The notes under the pieces are model-generated. The model had not been told where the DNA came from. It did no database searches and worked only from the letters and a program-made list of their open reading frames with translations. A stretch of 64,000 bases of DNA from JACDAN01 sp963847235 (GTDB taxonomy: Bacteria > Actinomycetota > Thermoleophilia > Gaiellales > Gaiellaceae): the NCBI GenBank assembly GCA_963847235.1, contig CAWJYU010000001.1, positions 1 through 64,000 of the forward strand, in the 5' to 3' direction. Both the position numbers and the translations under genes were made by a program. Shown here one piece after another: positions 41,875-50,714 of the stretch. Each line of letters starts with the position of its first letter. The stretch's first letter is position 1.

Positions 41875-42431
41875 TGGGCAGTCACGCAGCCGCGGTCGCG
41901 GCGCCCGCCGCAACGGAGCTGGACGGGCTGGTCGGCGCGATTCGAGCGGTCGTCGACAGGCACGCCGACTGGCAGGAGACGGCGAATCTCGTCGCCCGCG
42001 AGCTCGAGCGCCAGCGTCCATCGCCGCGCGTGCTCGCCCCGGAGCTGCGGAGCGGGGACCCTCGGATCTACCGCAGCCACGTCCTCCACACCGAGCCGGA
42101 CGGATCCTTCTCGATCGTGGCTCTCGTCTGGCGGCCCGGCCAGGCCACGCTGATCCACGACCACGTGACGTGGTGCGTCTTCACCGTCGTCCAGGGCATC
42201 GAGTACGAGGAGCTGTTCATGCTCGACGAGGAGACCGGAACGCTCGTCGAGGTCGGCGCGAACACGAACGAGACGGGCTCGGTAAGCGGCTTCGCGCCGC
42301 CTGGGGACATCCACCGCGTCCGCAACGTCGGGCACGAGACGGCGATCTCGATCCACGTCTACGGCACCGACGTCGACCGGATCGGCTCGAGCGTGCGGCG
42401 GTACTACGACCAGCCTGTGGTCTGTAACTAG
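41874..42431 (+). CDS. Cupin-fold cysteine-dioxygenase-like protein
   Basis: 185 residues from GTG 41874, sharing a base with the MFS stop. The non-heme iron cupin motif is seen as TLIHDHVTWCVFTVVQGIEY (HDH plus later His) and a second cupin motif FAPPGDIHRVRNVG. This is the pattern of bacterial cysteine dioxygenases and related thiol dioxygenases, which oxidise cysteine or 3-mercaptopropionate to the sulfinate. The substrate cannot be fixed from sequence. Convergent with the next minus-strand gene, ends overlapping by 4 bases. Confidence 0.75.
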   Translation: MGSHAAAVAAPAATELDGLVGAIRAVVDRHADWQETANLVARELERQRPSPRVLAPELRSGDPRIYRSHVLHTEPDGSFSIVALVWRPGQATLIHDHVTWCVFTVVQGIEYEELFMLDEETGTLVEVGANTNETGSVSGFAPPGDIHRVRNVGHETAISIHVYGTDVDRIGSSVRRYYDQPVVCN

Positions 42432-42896
42432 TTGGGTTTGCCCGCCATCGCCCAGGCGGCGACGACGTAGGCGGCGAGGAGGATGAGCGCGAGGATCATC
42501 GTCGCCCGCAGGAGGCCCGAGCCCTTGTCCTCCCGCAGCCGGTACACGCCGATCCCGCCGACGATCAGGGACACGAGCAGGATGGGCCCGCCAATATCAG
42601 CTGCGGTGTAGCCGATCCCGAGCCAGGCCGGCTCCTCGAAGTCGTCGGGGAGATCGTCCCAGCCCTGCTCGGAGTAGATCCACTGCGCGCCGACCCGCAT
42701 GACGATCCAGCCCGGGAGCGCAACGGCCAGCAGCGTCCAGTAGCCCAGTCGGAGGGACCGGACATCGCCCTTCGAGAGGGCCATGATGGACGCCGCGCTG
42801 AGGAGCCCGCCGACGAGGATCGTCGCGCCGAGGACGTGGACGAAGAGCGGGAGAGTTCTGCTCGTCCGGGCGGACCGTTGCGAAGAGCGTGCTCAT
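42428..42896 (-). CDS. DUF2269-like membrane protein, frameshifted
   Basis: Starts at ATG 42896 (MSTLFATVRPDEQN), shifts near 42855, and continues as LPLFVHVLGATILVGGLLSA through ALSKGDVRSLRLGYWTLLAV to the TAG at 42428. About 156 residues with four membrane helices; a His in the first helix (FVHVLG) is typical of these DUF2269/CopD-like proteins. Its ATG overlaps the reconstructed stop of the upstream paralogue-like gene (ATGA). Role unknown. Confidence 0.55.
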
Positions 42897-43378
42897 GCGC
42901 CCGGCTTCCAGATCATGTCCGACGAGGATCAGGAGCAGGACCAGGCTCGCTGAGGACCTGGAGCATGAGGCCCTGAGAGGTCCGGTTCAGCGCGAGCAGC
43001 TCGCTGTTCGGTCCCGTCTGGCCGGAGGCGTTCAGCTCCTGCGCCTTCTGTCACGCGCGACGAGGTAGGCCTTGCCTGTGCGCTGGCCGATCCCGGCGGC
43101 GACGAACCAGAGGACGATCGCGGCGACGATCCACGGATCCCAGATGTCGTAGTCGCCGACCGAGAACGCGAGGAAGATCCCGAGCACGATCGTGCCGCCG
43201 GCGCCGATGCCGATCGCGGCGTTGCCGACCCGCGCTGACACGGAGCGAAGCTCAGCGTCCGCTCGGGCGTGTCCGTCCGGCGGACGGCGACGATGAGCAC
43301 CCAGAAGAGCACGAGGCCGGCGACGTACGAGAACGCGCTGAGCACGTGGAGCGCGAGCATCCAGTCGTCGAAGCTCAC
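42893..43378 (-). CDS. DUF2269-like membrane protein, several frameshifts
   Basis: Starts at ATG 43378 (MSFDDWMLALHVLSAFSYVA). Protein-like text then moves through other frames: SARVGNAAIGIGAGGTIVLG and DYDIWDPWIVAAIVLWFVAA, QRTGKAYLVARDR, LALNRTSQGLMLQVL, and finally LVDMIWKPGA ending in the TGA at 42893-42895. The whole gives ~165 residues with four membrane helices and a His in helix 1. At least three single-base errors are needed, which makes this the most damaged gene of the window. Probably paired with the following gene. Function unknown. Confidence 0.5.
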
Positions 43379-43414
43379 CGGAGGATCCTACGAAGTTCTG
43401 ATAGTCCACGTGCC

Positions 43415-44630
43415 ATGTCGTTCGGCCGGATCGCCGGATGCGTCGCCCTCGCGCTCGTTCTCTCCGGAGCGGCCGCGGCCGCCGAGCCGAGGTCGCGCTC
43501 GCTCGGTCTCCCCTGGGCAGGATCGCTCGCCGGCGGCGTTCAGCTTCCCGCAGCAGAGCGAGCACCACTTCACGTTCGACTCCGTCCGGCGCCGCTCTCC
43601 CAGCCGCGGCTGGCGCCGGCACGGCAACGCGCGTCTCGTCAGGACGACGCTGGCCGTTCTCACCGAGTACGCCGCGGCCAATCCGCAGGCCCCGCGCGTC
43701 GGCGTCGGCGATCTCTCGCGGCCGCGGGGCGGAGACTTCGGCGCGCGCTTCGGCGGGCTCGGCCATGCCTCCCACCAGAACGGCCTCGACGTCGACGTCT
43801 ACTACCCGCGGCGCGACCGGCGCGAGCTTCCGCCGCGCGTTCCGCGTCAGATCGACCGGCCGCTCGCGCAGGACCTGGTCGACCGTTTCGTCGCAGCCGG
43901 GGCGGCGAAGATCTTCGTCGGGCCGAACACCGGCCTGCGCGGGCCGCCGGCGGTCGTCGAGGTTCTTCCGGCCCACCACGACAATCACCTCCACGTGCGT
44001 CTCCCCGGCGACGGCGTCCGGTCGGAGCCGGTCGGCACCAGCACCCGGGGCCAGCCGATCCGGGCTTTCACGCTCGGGTCCGGCCGGCCGCGGATCCTCG
44101 TCGTCGGCTGCATCCACGGAAACGAGTGCGCCGGCAGCGTCGTGGCGACGCGCCTGCTGCACGCCCGGCCGCCGAGGCGCGGCTCGATCACGGTCGTCCA
44201 GGACCTGAACCCCGACGGACACGCGGCGAAGCGGCGGGGAAATGCCCGCGGCGTCGACCTGAACCGCAACTTCCCCGGAACGTGGAGGCCGATCCGCACC
44301 GCCGGCCCCGCGCCCGCCTCCGAGGTGGAGACGCGGCTCGCGATGGGGCTGATCCGCCGGCTCCGGCCCGACGTCACGATCTGGTTCCACCAGCCGCAGG
44401 GGCTCGTGCGCGCCTGGGGCGCCAGCGTGCCGATCGCGAGGAGGTACGCGCGGCTCGCCGGCATGCGCTTCGCCAGGCTGCAGCGGCCTCCGGGCGCGGC
44501 GACGGCGTGGCAGGCCGGCGCGATGCCGGCCTCACGATCCTTCGTCGTCGAGCTCGCGCCCGGCGAGCTGGGCATCCGCGAGGCCGGCCGCTACGCCGGG
44601 GCGATTCTGCGTCTCAGCCGAGCTGCGTGA
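43415..44630 (+). CDS. Secreted MepA-type murein endopeptidase fused to an M14 carboxypeptidase, one frameshift
   Basis: Starts at ATG 43415 with a signal peptide (IAGCVALALVLSGAAAAA). After a shift near 43550 the frame reads on to 44630, ~405 residues in total. Domain 1 (~45-195) is a MepA-like (M74) endopeptidase: VGVGDLSRPRGG, GHASHQNGLDVDVYYP and HHDNHLHVRL supply the zinc ligands. Domain 2 (~205-400) is an M14-type metallocarboxypeptidase: VVGCIHGNECAG (HxxE), GVDLNRNFPG and FHQPQG, with a C-terminal VELAPGELG catalytic region. Two peptidoglycan stem-peptide enzymes in one secreted chain would cut the crosslink and trim the peptide. Overlaps the convergent SHOCT gene by 17 bases. Confidence 0.8.
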
Positions 44631-44836
44631 GGCGCTCCTGGTACTCGTCGTACGAGAGCTCCCCGCGCGCAAAGCGCTCGGCGAGGATCTTCCGCGCGCC
44701 GTCGAGGGGGCCGTCTCCGCGCCGCCGCCATCGACGGCTCAGGAACCAGACGACCCGCCACGATGACCGCGAGCCAGAGGATCGGCCAGATCGGCCACCA
44801 GTCGTGACCATGCTCTGCAAGCAGCATCAGCGTCAC
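44614..44836 (-). CDS. Short membrane protein with SHOCT domain, one frameshift
   Basis: Starts at ATG 44836 (AEHGHDWWPIWPILWLAVIV), shifts near 44757, and ends with the SHOCT motif ARKILAERFARGELSYDEYQ then ERLTQLG. Reassembled length ~73 residues: one membrane helix and the ~30-residue SHOCT tail, often found at the C-terminus of small membrane or oligomerising proteins. The start overlaps the MMPL stop by 4 bases, so it is translated after it. Confidence 0.65.
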
Positions 44837-46947
44837 CCCCTTTCACCCGCAGTCGCGGGAACTCGAACCGGCTCACCGTCGAGTCGCGGCAGGACCCGGT
44901 CGAGCCAGCGGGGCGTCCACCAGTTGGCGGGCCCGAGCAGCTGCATGACGGCCGGAACGAGCACCATCCGGACGATCGTGGCGTCCACGAGGATCGCGGT
45001 CGCCATCCCGACGCCCATCAGCTTGAGAAAGACCTCGGTGCTGAAGACGAAGGAGAGGAAGACGACGACCATGATCGCCGCCGCGGCCGTGATCACGCGG
45101 GCCGTCTTCGCGAGCCCGGCCGTGACAGCGGCATGCGTCTCGCCCGTGCGGTGGTACTCCTCACGGATCCGCGAGAGCAGGAAGACCTCGTAGTCCATCG
45201 AGAGGCCGAAGAGGACGGCGAACATCATCACGGGGATGAAGGGCGGCACGGGCGTGTCGGTGTCGACCCCCAGCAGGCTCCCGAACCAGCCGCCCTCCGC
45301 CGCCAATGCAACGACGCCATAGGCCGCACCGACCGAGAGCAGGTTCATCACGCCCGCCTTGAGCGCGATCAGCGGCGCCCGGAACGCGAGCAGGAGGAGA
45401 ACGAACGAGAGCAGGACGACCCCAGCGATGAAGACAGGGATCCGTCCAGCCACGTAGTCGCTCTGGTCGACGAAGGCCGCGGTCAGGCCGCCGACGTGGA
45501 CGCCCGGGCGGGCGAGATCACGCAGGCGGTCGACCAGGTCGGCCGTCGCGGCATCCTGCGGCGACGTGGCCGGCATGACGGAGAAGAAGGCGGCCTGCCC
45601 GTCCGGGCTCCTCCGAATCGGTCCGACGAACGACACGCCCTCCTCCCCGCGCATGCGCTCGGCGGCGCGTTCCAAGGCCGACGGCTCTTCCGAGACGACG
45701 AGCAGCGGCCCGGTGGAGCCAGGGCCGAAACCGCGGCTCACGAGCTCGTAGGCGGCGCGGGTCGAGGATCCGTCCGGATCGTTGCCCTCGTCGGGGAAGC
45801 CGAAGCGCAGTCCGAGCACCGGCAGCATCAGGAGGATCAGCACGGCGGCGCCGGCCGCGGCCGCGGTACCGGCACGGCGCTGCACCAGCCGGCTCCACCG
45901 AGTGGCGAGCGTTCCGCCGTTCGCTCGCAGCGACCGGCCGAGGCCCGGGATGTGCAGTCGGTCGACCCGCCGCCCCGCAATCGACAGCAGCGCGGGCAGC
46001 AGCGTGATCGACGCGAGGACGACGACCAGGACGGCGAGGCTCGCCGAGATCGCCACGCCGTACAGGAACGAGACGCCCATGAACATCAGTCCGAGCAGTG
46101 AGATCACGACGGTGCCGCCGGCGACGATCACGCTGCGCCCGGCGGTCGAGACCGCTTCGGCCAGCGCAGCACGCTCGTCGGCCCCGTGGAGCATCGCCGT
46201 CCGGAACCGCGTCAGGATCAGCAGCGCGTAGTCGATCCCGACACCGATGCCGATCAGCCCAGCCACGGCAGGCGCGAAGTCCGGCGTGTCGACCAGGAGG
46301 GCGACGATTCCGATCAGCGTCGCCGAGATCCCGAGCCCGAAGATCGCCACGAGCAGCGGCAACCCGGCCGCGACGACCGATCCGAACGCGATCAGCAGGA
46401 CGACCGCGGCTGCGAGCAGCCCCATCAGCTCGGGCGGCTGGCCTTCCTGCGCATTCTGGATCAGGAAGCCGCCGAGCTCGACACGAAGGCCGTCGCTCGA
46501 CGCGTCGTCGGCCAGCTCGAGCAGGTGCTTGCCGGACGAAGTCTCGATGTCCATGGTCGGGCGGTCGAGCCGAAGCTGGACGAGCCCGATCGTGCCGTCG
46601 CGGGAGTAGCGGGGCGCTGAGGCGTCTCCGATGCCGTCGACGCGCCGCGACTCGGCGAGTAGCCGGTCGATGCGCGGCTGCGCCTCGCGGGCGCCTCCAG
46701 GCGCCTCCCAGACGACGTTGACGGTCTCGCCGGTGCTGCCGTCGAAGTGCTTCTCGAGCAGGTCGGTGGCCGCCTTGCTTTCGCTGCCGGGCGTGCCGAA
46801 CTCGACGCCGTACTCCCCGGCGAACTGTGGGACGACGACGAGGGTGGCCGCGAAGATCGCGATCCAAGCGAGGACCACGCGCCAGCGACGTCGGTAGGTG
46901 AAGTCGGCAAGTCGTGCGAGATGGGATGTGGGCCGTGAAGGAGTCAT
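44833..46947 (-). CDS. MMPL-family RND exporter (module C)
   Basis: 704 residues from ATG 46947; the open frame extends 8 codons further. Motifs GIGVGIDYALLILTRFRTAM and FGLSMDYEVFLLSRIREEYH mark the two six-helix repeats, with about twelve membrane helices and two periplasmic loops. A proton-driven exporter of lipids or drugs. Its 5' end faces the kinase gene at 47071 across a 123-base control region that contains a perfect inverted repeat, so the exporter may be controlled by the adjacent two-component system. Confidence 0.9.
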   Translation of the reverse strand: MTPSRPTSHLARLADFTYRRRWRVVLAWIAIFAATLVVVPQFAGEYGVEFGTPGSESKAATDLLEKHFDGSTGETVNVVWEAPGGAREAQPRIDRLLAESRRVDGIGDASAPRYSRDGTIGLVQLRLDRPTMDIETSSGKHLLELADDASSDGLRVELGGFLIQNAQEGQPPELMGLLAAAVVLLIAFGSVVAAGLPLLVAIFGLGISATLIGIVALLVDTPDFAPAVAGLIGIGVGIDYALLILTRFRTAMLHGADERAALAEAVSTAGRSVIVAGGTVVISLLGLMFMGVSFLYGVAISASLAVLVVVLASITLLPALLSIAGRRVDRLHIPGLGRSLRANGGTLATRWSRLVQRRAGTAAAAGAAVLILLMLPVLGLRFGFPDEGNDPDGSSTRAAYELVSRGFGPGSTGPLLVVSEEPSALERAAERMRGEEGVSFVGPIRRSPDGQAAFFSVMPATSPQDAATADLVDRLRDLARPGVHVGGLTAAFVDQSDYVAGRIPVFIAGVVLLSFVLLLLAFRAPLIALKAGVMNLLSVGAAYGVVALAAEGGWFGSLLGVDTDTPVPPFIPVMMFAVLFGLSMDYEVFLLSRIREEYHRTGETHAAVTAGLAKTARVITAAAAIMVVVFLSFVFSTEVFLKLMGVGMATAILVDATIVRMVLVPAVMQLLGPANWWTPRWLDRVLPRLDGEPVRVPATAGERG

Positions 46948-47039
46948 GGCCTCGACGGTAGGGAGGCGCACCCTCCGGCCACAGCGCCCGGAGGGAGGAA
47001 CCTCGGCATCCCCCCGTGGGAGGACGCAAACCGCCCTCT

Positions 47040-47056
47040 GGGGGTACGAAACCCCC
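47040..47056. promoter_or_regulatory. Inverted repeat GGGGGT-N5-ACCCCC between divergent exporter and kinase genes
   Basis: GGGGGTACGAAACCCCC lies 14 bases before the kinase start, in the shared region with the divergent MMPL gene. A 6-bp perfect palindrome with a 5-base centre suits a NarL-type dimer; the regulator encoded at 48210 is the obvious candidate (inference). Confidence 0.45.
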
Positions 47057-47070
47057 GCTACGCTCGTCGT

Positions 47071-48213
47071 ATGCGTACGGAACGCGCGATCGACATCGGG
47101 ATCGCGCTCGGGGTCTTCGTACTGACGGTCGCGATGCTCGCCAGCGGGGGCGTCTCGAGCGCCGAGGACGCGCGGAGTCTCGACCTCCTCGGCGTCGTTC
47201 TTGCGGCACTCGCGTCCCTGCCGTTGCTCGCTCGTCGCCGCGCGCCACTGGCCGCATTCGTCGCGACAGCCATTGCGAGCGCCACGATCGCCGGGCTCGA
47301 CTACCCACCGGGCCCTCCGCTCGGGCCGACGGTCGCCCTCTTCTTCGTCGGGCTCGCCGGAGATCGATCACGGGCGAATGGGAGGGTCACAGCCATCGTC
47401 GTGGGTGTGCTCTTCCTCGTCCACGTCACCGCCGCCGCCTACGGCCGCGAGGAAACTCCGGTCGTCCCGTTTCTGTTCGGGGCCCTCGTCTGGGGCGGAG
47501 CCTGGGTGCTCGGGGATCGCGTCCGGCTGCGCCGCGAGCGCGTCGCGAACCTCGAGGAGCGCGCACTTCAGGCCGAGCGCGAGACGGAGCGCGAGCGGCG
47601 CCTCGCCGCGGCCGAGGAGCGAACTCGGATCGCGCGAGACCTCCACGACTCGGCGGGCCATGCGATCAACGTCATTCTCGTCCATGCGGGCGCTGCGCGG
47701 CTCCTGGCCGAGAAGGATCCGGCGCGGTCGCGGGCCGCACTCGCGACGATCGAGGACCTCGCCCGCGAGACGCTGACGGAGATCGACGGCCTCGTCGGCG
47801 CGCTTCGCGAAGACGAGGAGCGCGCCGAGACGCCGATCGGGCTCGCCGCCCTCGACGCACTCGTGAAGAGACATCGCGACGCCGGGCTCGAGGTCGACGT
47901 CCGGATCGCGGGCGCTCGCCGAACGCTTGGTCCGGCAGTCGACCAGGCCGCGTACCGGATCCTGCAGGAATCGCTGACGAACGCCCTCCGCCACGGCTCC
48001 GGAGAGACCGAGGTCAGCGTCGAATACGGAGACGACGCGTTGGAGATCGGGGTCACGAACCCCGCCGACGCTGACGGCGCGAAGCCCGGCCATGGCATCG
48101 TGGGAATGCGCGAGCGCGCCTCGCTCCTCGGCGGGAGCGTCGACGCCGGCTCGCAGAATGGGAGCTTCCGCGTCCGGGCTCGACTGCCTTACAGGACGGA
48201 GGAAACGAGGTGA
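47071..48213 (+). CDS. Membrane sensor histidine kinase (module C)
   Basis: 380 residues from ATG 47071. Five or six N-terminal membrane helices (to ~150), a long charged coiled coil (VRLRRERVANLEERALQAER), the phospho-His in TRIARDLHDSAGHAINVILV, and a HATPase with YRILQESLTNALRHG and GHGIVGMRERASLLGG. DesK-like intramembrane kinase. Its stop overlaps the regulator GTG by 4 bases. First gene of an operon continuing into the DrrAB-type exporter. Confidence 0.9.
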   Translation: MRTERAIDIGIALGVFVLTVAMLASGGVSSAEDARSLDLLGVVLAALASLPLLARRRAPLAAFVATAIASATIAGLDYPPGPPLGPTVALFFVGLAGDRSRANGRVTAIVVGVLFLVHVTAAAYGREETPVVPFLFGALVWGGAWVLGDRVRLRRERVANLEERALQAERETERERRLAAAEERTRIARDLHDSAGHAINVILVHAGAARLLAEKDPARSRAALATIEDLARETLTEIDGLVGALREDEERAETPIGLAALDALVKRHRDAGLEVDVRIAGARRTLGPAVDQAAYRILQESLTNALRHGSGETEVSVEYGDDALEIGVTNPADADGAKPGHGIVGMRERASLLGGSVDAGSQNGSFRVRARLPYRTEETR

Positions 48214-48899
48214 ATGATCCCGTCCGAGTCCTGCTCGTCGACGACGACGACCTGATGCGGGCCGGGATCCGGTCGATTCTCTCCAGCGACGAGACGATCG
48301 ACGTCGTGGGCGAGGCCGGGGACGGCGGAGAGGCGCTCGAGCGCATCCGCGAGTGCAGGCCCGACGTCGTGCTGATGGACATCCGCATGCCCGGCCTGGA
48401 CGGGATCTCCGCCACGCGTGAGGTGCTCGCCGACTCGAGCGAGGTCAGGGTCGTCGTGCTCACGACGTTCGACGACGACGACTACATCTTCGACTCCCTC
48501 AGCGCGGGCGCCTCGGGGTTCCTGCTCAAGCGGACGAAGCCGGAGGAGCTGATCGCCGCGATCCACACGGTCGCCGAGGGCGACTCGCTGCTGTCGCCGT
48601 CGGTGACCCGGCGGGTCATCGACCTGATGGCCACGCAGCCGGTCGCCGGCCTGTCGGGCGCGAGGCTCGACGACCTGACGCCGCGCGAGCGCGAGGTGCT
48701 CGAGCTGATCGCACGCGGACTCTCGAACCGCGAGATCGCCGAGTCGTTCGTGATCGAGGAGTCGACGGTGAAGACGCACGTCAAGCGGATCCTCATGAAG
48801 CTCGGCCTGCGCGACCGGGTGCAGGCGGTGATCCTCGCGTACGAGACCGGGCTCATCCGGCCCGGGCCGAAGACCGGCTCGGCAGGCGCTGGCCAGTAG
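48210..48899 (+). CDS. NarL-family response regulator (module C)
   Basis: 229 residues from GTG 48210. Receiver with DDDD at 11-14, phospho-Asp in VVLMDIRMPGLDG, LTTFD and FLLKRT; LuxR-type helix-turn-helix LTPREREVLELIARGLSNRE with ESTVKTHVKRILMKLG. Likely targets are the exporter genes on both sides. A short Gly/Ala tail ends the protein. The ABC ATPase gene begins only 5-15 bases downstream. Confidence 0.9.
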   Translation: MNDPVRVLLVDDDDLMRAGIRSILSSDETIDVVGEAGDGGEALERIRECRPDVVLMDIRMPGLDGISATREVLADSSEVRVVVLTTFDDDDYIFDSLSAGASGFLLKRTKPEELIAAIHTVAEGDSLLSPSVTRRVIDLMATQPVAGLSGARLDDLTPREREVLELIARGLSNREIAESFVIEESTVKTHVKRILMKLGLRDRVQAVILAYETGLIRPGPKTGSAGAGQ

Positions 48900-48904
48900 G
48901 TAGG

Positions 48905-49891
48905 TTGAAGCCCGTGGCTGCCGCCGCCGTCGCAGTCGAGACTCAGGGCCTCCGCAAGAGCTACGGCAAGGTCGAGGCGCTCCGCGGAATCGACCTCGCG
49001 GTCGAAGCGAGCAGTGTTTTCGGCCTGCTCGGCCCCAACGGCGCCGGCAAGACGACCGCGGTGCGGATCCTGACCACTCTGCTCGCGGCGGACGAGGGAT
49101 CGGCCTCCGTCGCGGGCTTCGACGTGACGCGGGAGCCGGCCAAGGTGCGCGAGAGCATCGGGCTCGCCGGTCAGTACGCGGCCGTCGACGAGAACCTGAC
49201 CGGCTGGGAGAACCTCGAGATGGTCGGTCGCCTGTACCACCTCGGCCGCCGCGCCGCCAAGGCGCGAGCCGACGAGCTCCTGGCCGACTTCGACCTCACG
49301 GAGGCCGGCGGCCGGCTCGTCCGCACCTACTCGGGAGGGATGCGGCGCCGCCTCGACCTTGCGGCGGCGCTCGTCGCCCGCCCGCCGGTCCTCTTCCTCG
49401 ACGAGCCCACGACGGGGCTCGACATCCGCAGCCGCATCGGGCTCTGGGACGCGATGGAGGCGCTCGTCGCCGGCGGGACGACCGTTCTCCTGACGACGCA
49501 GTACCTCGACGAGGCCGACCGGCTCGCGGACCGGATCGCCGTCATCGACCAGGGGGTCGTGATCGCGGAGGGCACGTCGGACGAGCTGAAGGCGCAGGTC
49601 GGCGGCGATCGCCTGGAGGTCCATCTCTGCGACGGCCACCGTGGCGAGGAGGCGATCCCCGTGCTCGCCCCGATCGCGAGCGAGTCGCCGTCTGCCGAGA
49701 ACGGTGTGATCAGCGTTCCGCTCCGCGAGCGAAGCGGAGCGATCGCGGAGGCGGTACGGCGCCTCGACGACGCCGGCCTGACGATCGACGACATCGCGGT
49801 GCGGCGACCGACCCTCGACGACGTGTTCCTGCGGCTGACGGGCCGCGCGGTCGAGCAGGAGGAAGAGTCGGCGGAGGCGGAGCGGCGATGA
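48905..49891 (+). CDS. ABC exporter ATP-binding protein (DrrA-like, module C)
   Basis: 328 residues from TTG 48905; GTG 48914 is equally possible. Walker A GPNGAGKTTA, signature YSGGMRRRLDLAAAL, Walker B VLFLDEPTTGLD and H-loop LTTQYLDEA are complete. The last ~80 residues are the DrrA-type C-terminal domain (RRPTLDDVFLRLTG). It energises the permease whose ATG overlaps its stop. Together they resemble the daunorubicin exporter DrrAB. Confidence 0.9.
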   Translation: MKPVAAAAVAVETQGLRKSYGKVEALRGIDLAVEASSVFGLLGPNGAGKTTAVRILTTLLAADEGSASVAGFDVTREPAKVRESIGLAGQYAAVDENLTGWENLEMVGRLYHLGRRAAKARADELLADFDLTEAGGRLVRTYSGGMRRRLDLAAALVARPPVLFLDEPTTGLDIRSRIGLWDAMEALVAGGTTVLLTTQYLDEADRLADRIAVIDQGVVIAEGTSDELKAQVGGDRLEVHLCDGHRGEEAIPVLAPIASESPSAENGVISVPLRERSGAIAEAVRRLDDAGLTIDDIAVRRPTLDDVFLRLTGRAVEQEEESAEAERR

Positions 49892-50661
49892 CGGCCGTCC
49901 AGTACGCGATCGCGGACACCATGGTGCTCGCCAAGCGAAGCCTGAAGCGGATCCCGCGCCAGCCCGACCTGCTGGTCGGTTTCACGGTCCAGCCGATCAT
50001 GTTCGTGCTGCTGTTCGTCTACGTGTTCGGCGGCGCGATCGATACCGGCGACCTGGACTACGTGGACTTTCTGATTCCGGGGATCATCGTCCAGTCGATG
50101 GTGTTCGGCGGCTTCGTGACCGCGCTCGGGCTCTCTGAAGACCTGAAGAAAGGCCTGATCGACAGGTTCCGGTCGCTGCCGATGTGGGGGCCGGCCGTGA
50201 TCGCCGGTCGGATCCTCGCCGACGTCGGGACGAACGTGATCCAGCTCGTGATCATGTTCGCGGTCGGGATCATCGTCGGCTTCCGCTTCGCGACGAGCTT
50301 CCCGGAGATCGTGGCCGGGATGGCGCTCCTGCTGCTGATCGGCTATGCGTTCTCGTGGGTGTTCGCGTTCATGGGGCTGTCGGCGTCGTCGCCCGAGGCC
50401 GCCAACGCCTACGGCTTCACGATCCTCTTCCCGCTCACGTTCATCTCGTCCGCGTTCGTGCCCGTGGACACGATGCCGGACTGGCTGCAGCCGATCGCCG
50501 AACACAATCCGTTCACGACAATGGTGGACGCCGCCCGCGCCCTCTTCGTCGGGACCCCGGCCGGCAACGACGTCTGGCTCGCGGTGGCCTGGTCGTTCGC
50601 GATCATCGCGGTGTTCAGCGTGCTGTCCGTGTGGCGCTACCGCCGCGCAGTAGGCCGTTAG
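49888..50661 (+). CDS. ABC-2 exporter permease (DrrB-like, module C)
   Basis: 257 residues. Six membrane helices with the DrrB hallmark LLVGFTVQPIMFVLLFVYVF, a cytoplasmic RFRSLPMW loop, and the FPLTFISSAFVPVDTMPDWL segment before the last helices. Coupled to the ATPase by ATGA overlap. Part of the kinase-regulator-exporter operon starting at 47071. Confidence 0.9.
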   Translation: MTAVQYAIADTMVLAKRSLKRIPRQPDLLVGFTVQPIMFVLLFVYVFGGAIDTGDLDYVDFLIPGIIVQSMVFGGFVTALGLSEDLKKGLIDRFRSLPMWGPAVIAGRILADVGTNVIQLVIMFAVGIIVGFRFATSFPEIVAGMALLLLIGYAFSWVFAFMGLSASSPEAANAYGFTILFPLTFISSAFVPVDTMPDWLQPIAEHNPFTTMVDAARALFVGTPAGNDVWLAVAWSFAIIAVFSVLSVWRYRRAVGR

Positions 50662-50714
50662 CGAGGGCAACGATCCCTGCGAGGGCCGCGACCGCGGCGG
50701 GTACCGTCCCCGCC

